NCBI GenBank assembly: GCA_018715425.1
Contig: DVLR01000240.1
Span: 1-22,143 of the forward strand
DNA length: 22,143 nt
Reading direction: 5' to 3'
From: Candidatus Merdenecus merdavium
GTDB lineage: Bacteria; Bacillota; Clostridia; Lachnospirales; Lachnospiraceae
This document shows, in pieces, positions 22,129 to 22,143 of this stretch (positions within the stretch are counted from its first letter, which is position 1; the number at the start of each line of letters is the position of its first letter). The translations under genes and the position numbers were made by a program. The notes beneath the pieces are model-generated. The model did not search any database. It had not been told where the DNA came from and saw only the letters and a program-made list of their open reading frames with translations.

Positions 22129-22143
22129 TGATATACGCAAGAT

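Overview
The window is AT-rich, with strong AGGAGG-type ribosome-binding sites, sigma-A-like promoters and hairpin terminators between genes. Its gene content points to a low-GC Gram-positive anaerobe of the class Clostridia, most likely a Lachnospirales-type bacterium. Supporting content is a bacterial V/A-type ATPase operon, an MsmX-type sugar-importer ATPase beside a CdaR/PucR regulator and a DUF624 protein, and a secreted NlpC/P60 protein with cell-wall-binding repeats. The species cannot be fixed from the sequence alone. No insertion sequence, phage gene, CRISPR array or rRNA gene was seen.

Layout. Positions 1-2230 (minus) hold the 5' part of a CdaR/PucR-type regulator and a complete MsmX/UgpC-type ABC ATPase. 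A divergent spacer with two dyads leads to a DUF624/YesL-like membrane protein (2561-3346, plus) with an acidic repeat tail. A two-component system follows on the minus strand: an OmpR-type regulator at 5873-6568, then a large multi-membrane histidine kinase at 3443-5863. A Nudix (MutT-like) hydrolase lies divergently at 6885-7274. The minus-strand block 7315-10402 carries an L,D-transpeptidase, tRNA-Lys(CUU), thioredoxin preceded by a probable 47-residue small ORF, and TrmB. A 526-bp spacer with several repeats precedes the nine-gene V-type ATPase operon at 10929-19491 (plus; order G/H, C, I, K, F, E, A, B, D). The window closes with a 790-residue secreted NlpC/P60 hydrolase (19756-22128).

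How the genes work together. The regulator, MsmX-type ATPase and DUF624 gene look like parts of a carbohydrate-uptake circuit whose permease and binding-protein genes lie elsewhere. The V-type operon encodes a full rotary complex: A3B3 head, D/F rotor, C connector, E and G/H stalks, and membrane I and K. The L,D-transpeptidase and NlpC/P60 protein act on the cell envelope, but they are separate transcription units. Several starts were moved by ribosome-binding-site logic: the Nudix gene, ntpI (GTG), ntpE (TTG), ntpB and the NlpC gene.

Most genes belong to well-known families and I did not find a clearly new multi-gene system. The points most worth a second look are the small ORF ahead of trxA, the extended proteolipid subunit lacking obvious sodium ligands, the dyad-rich spacers (2231-2560, 6569-6884, 10403-10928) and the nested repeats in the NlpC/P60 gene.
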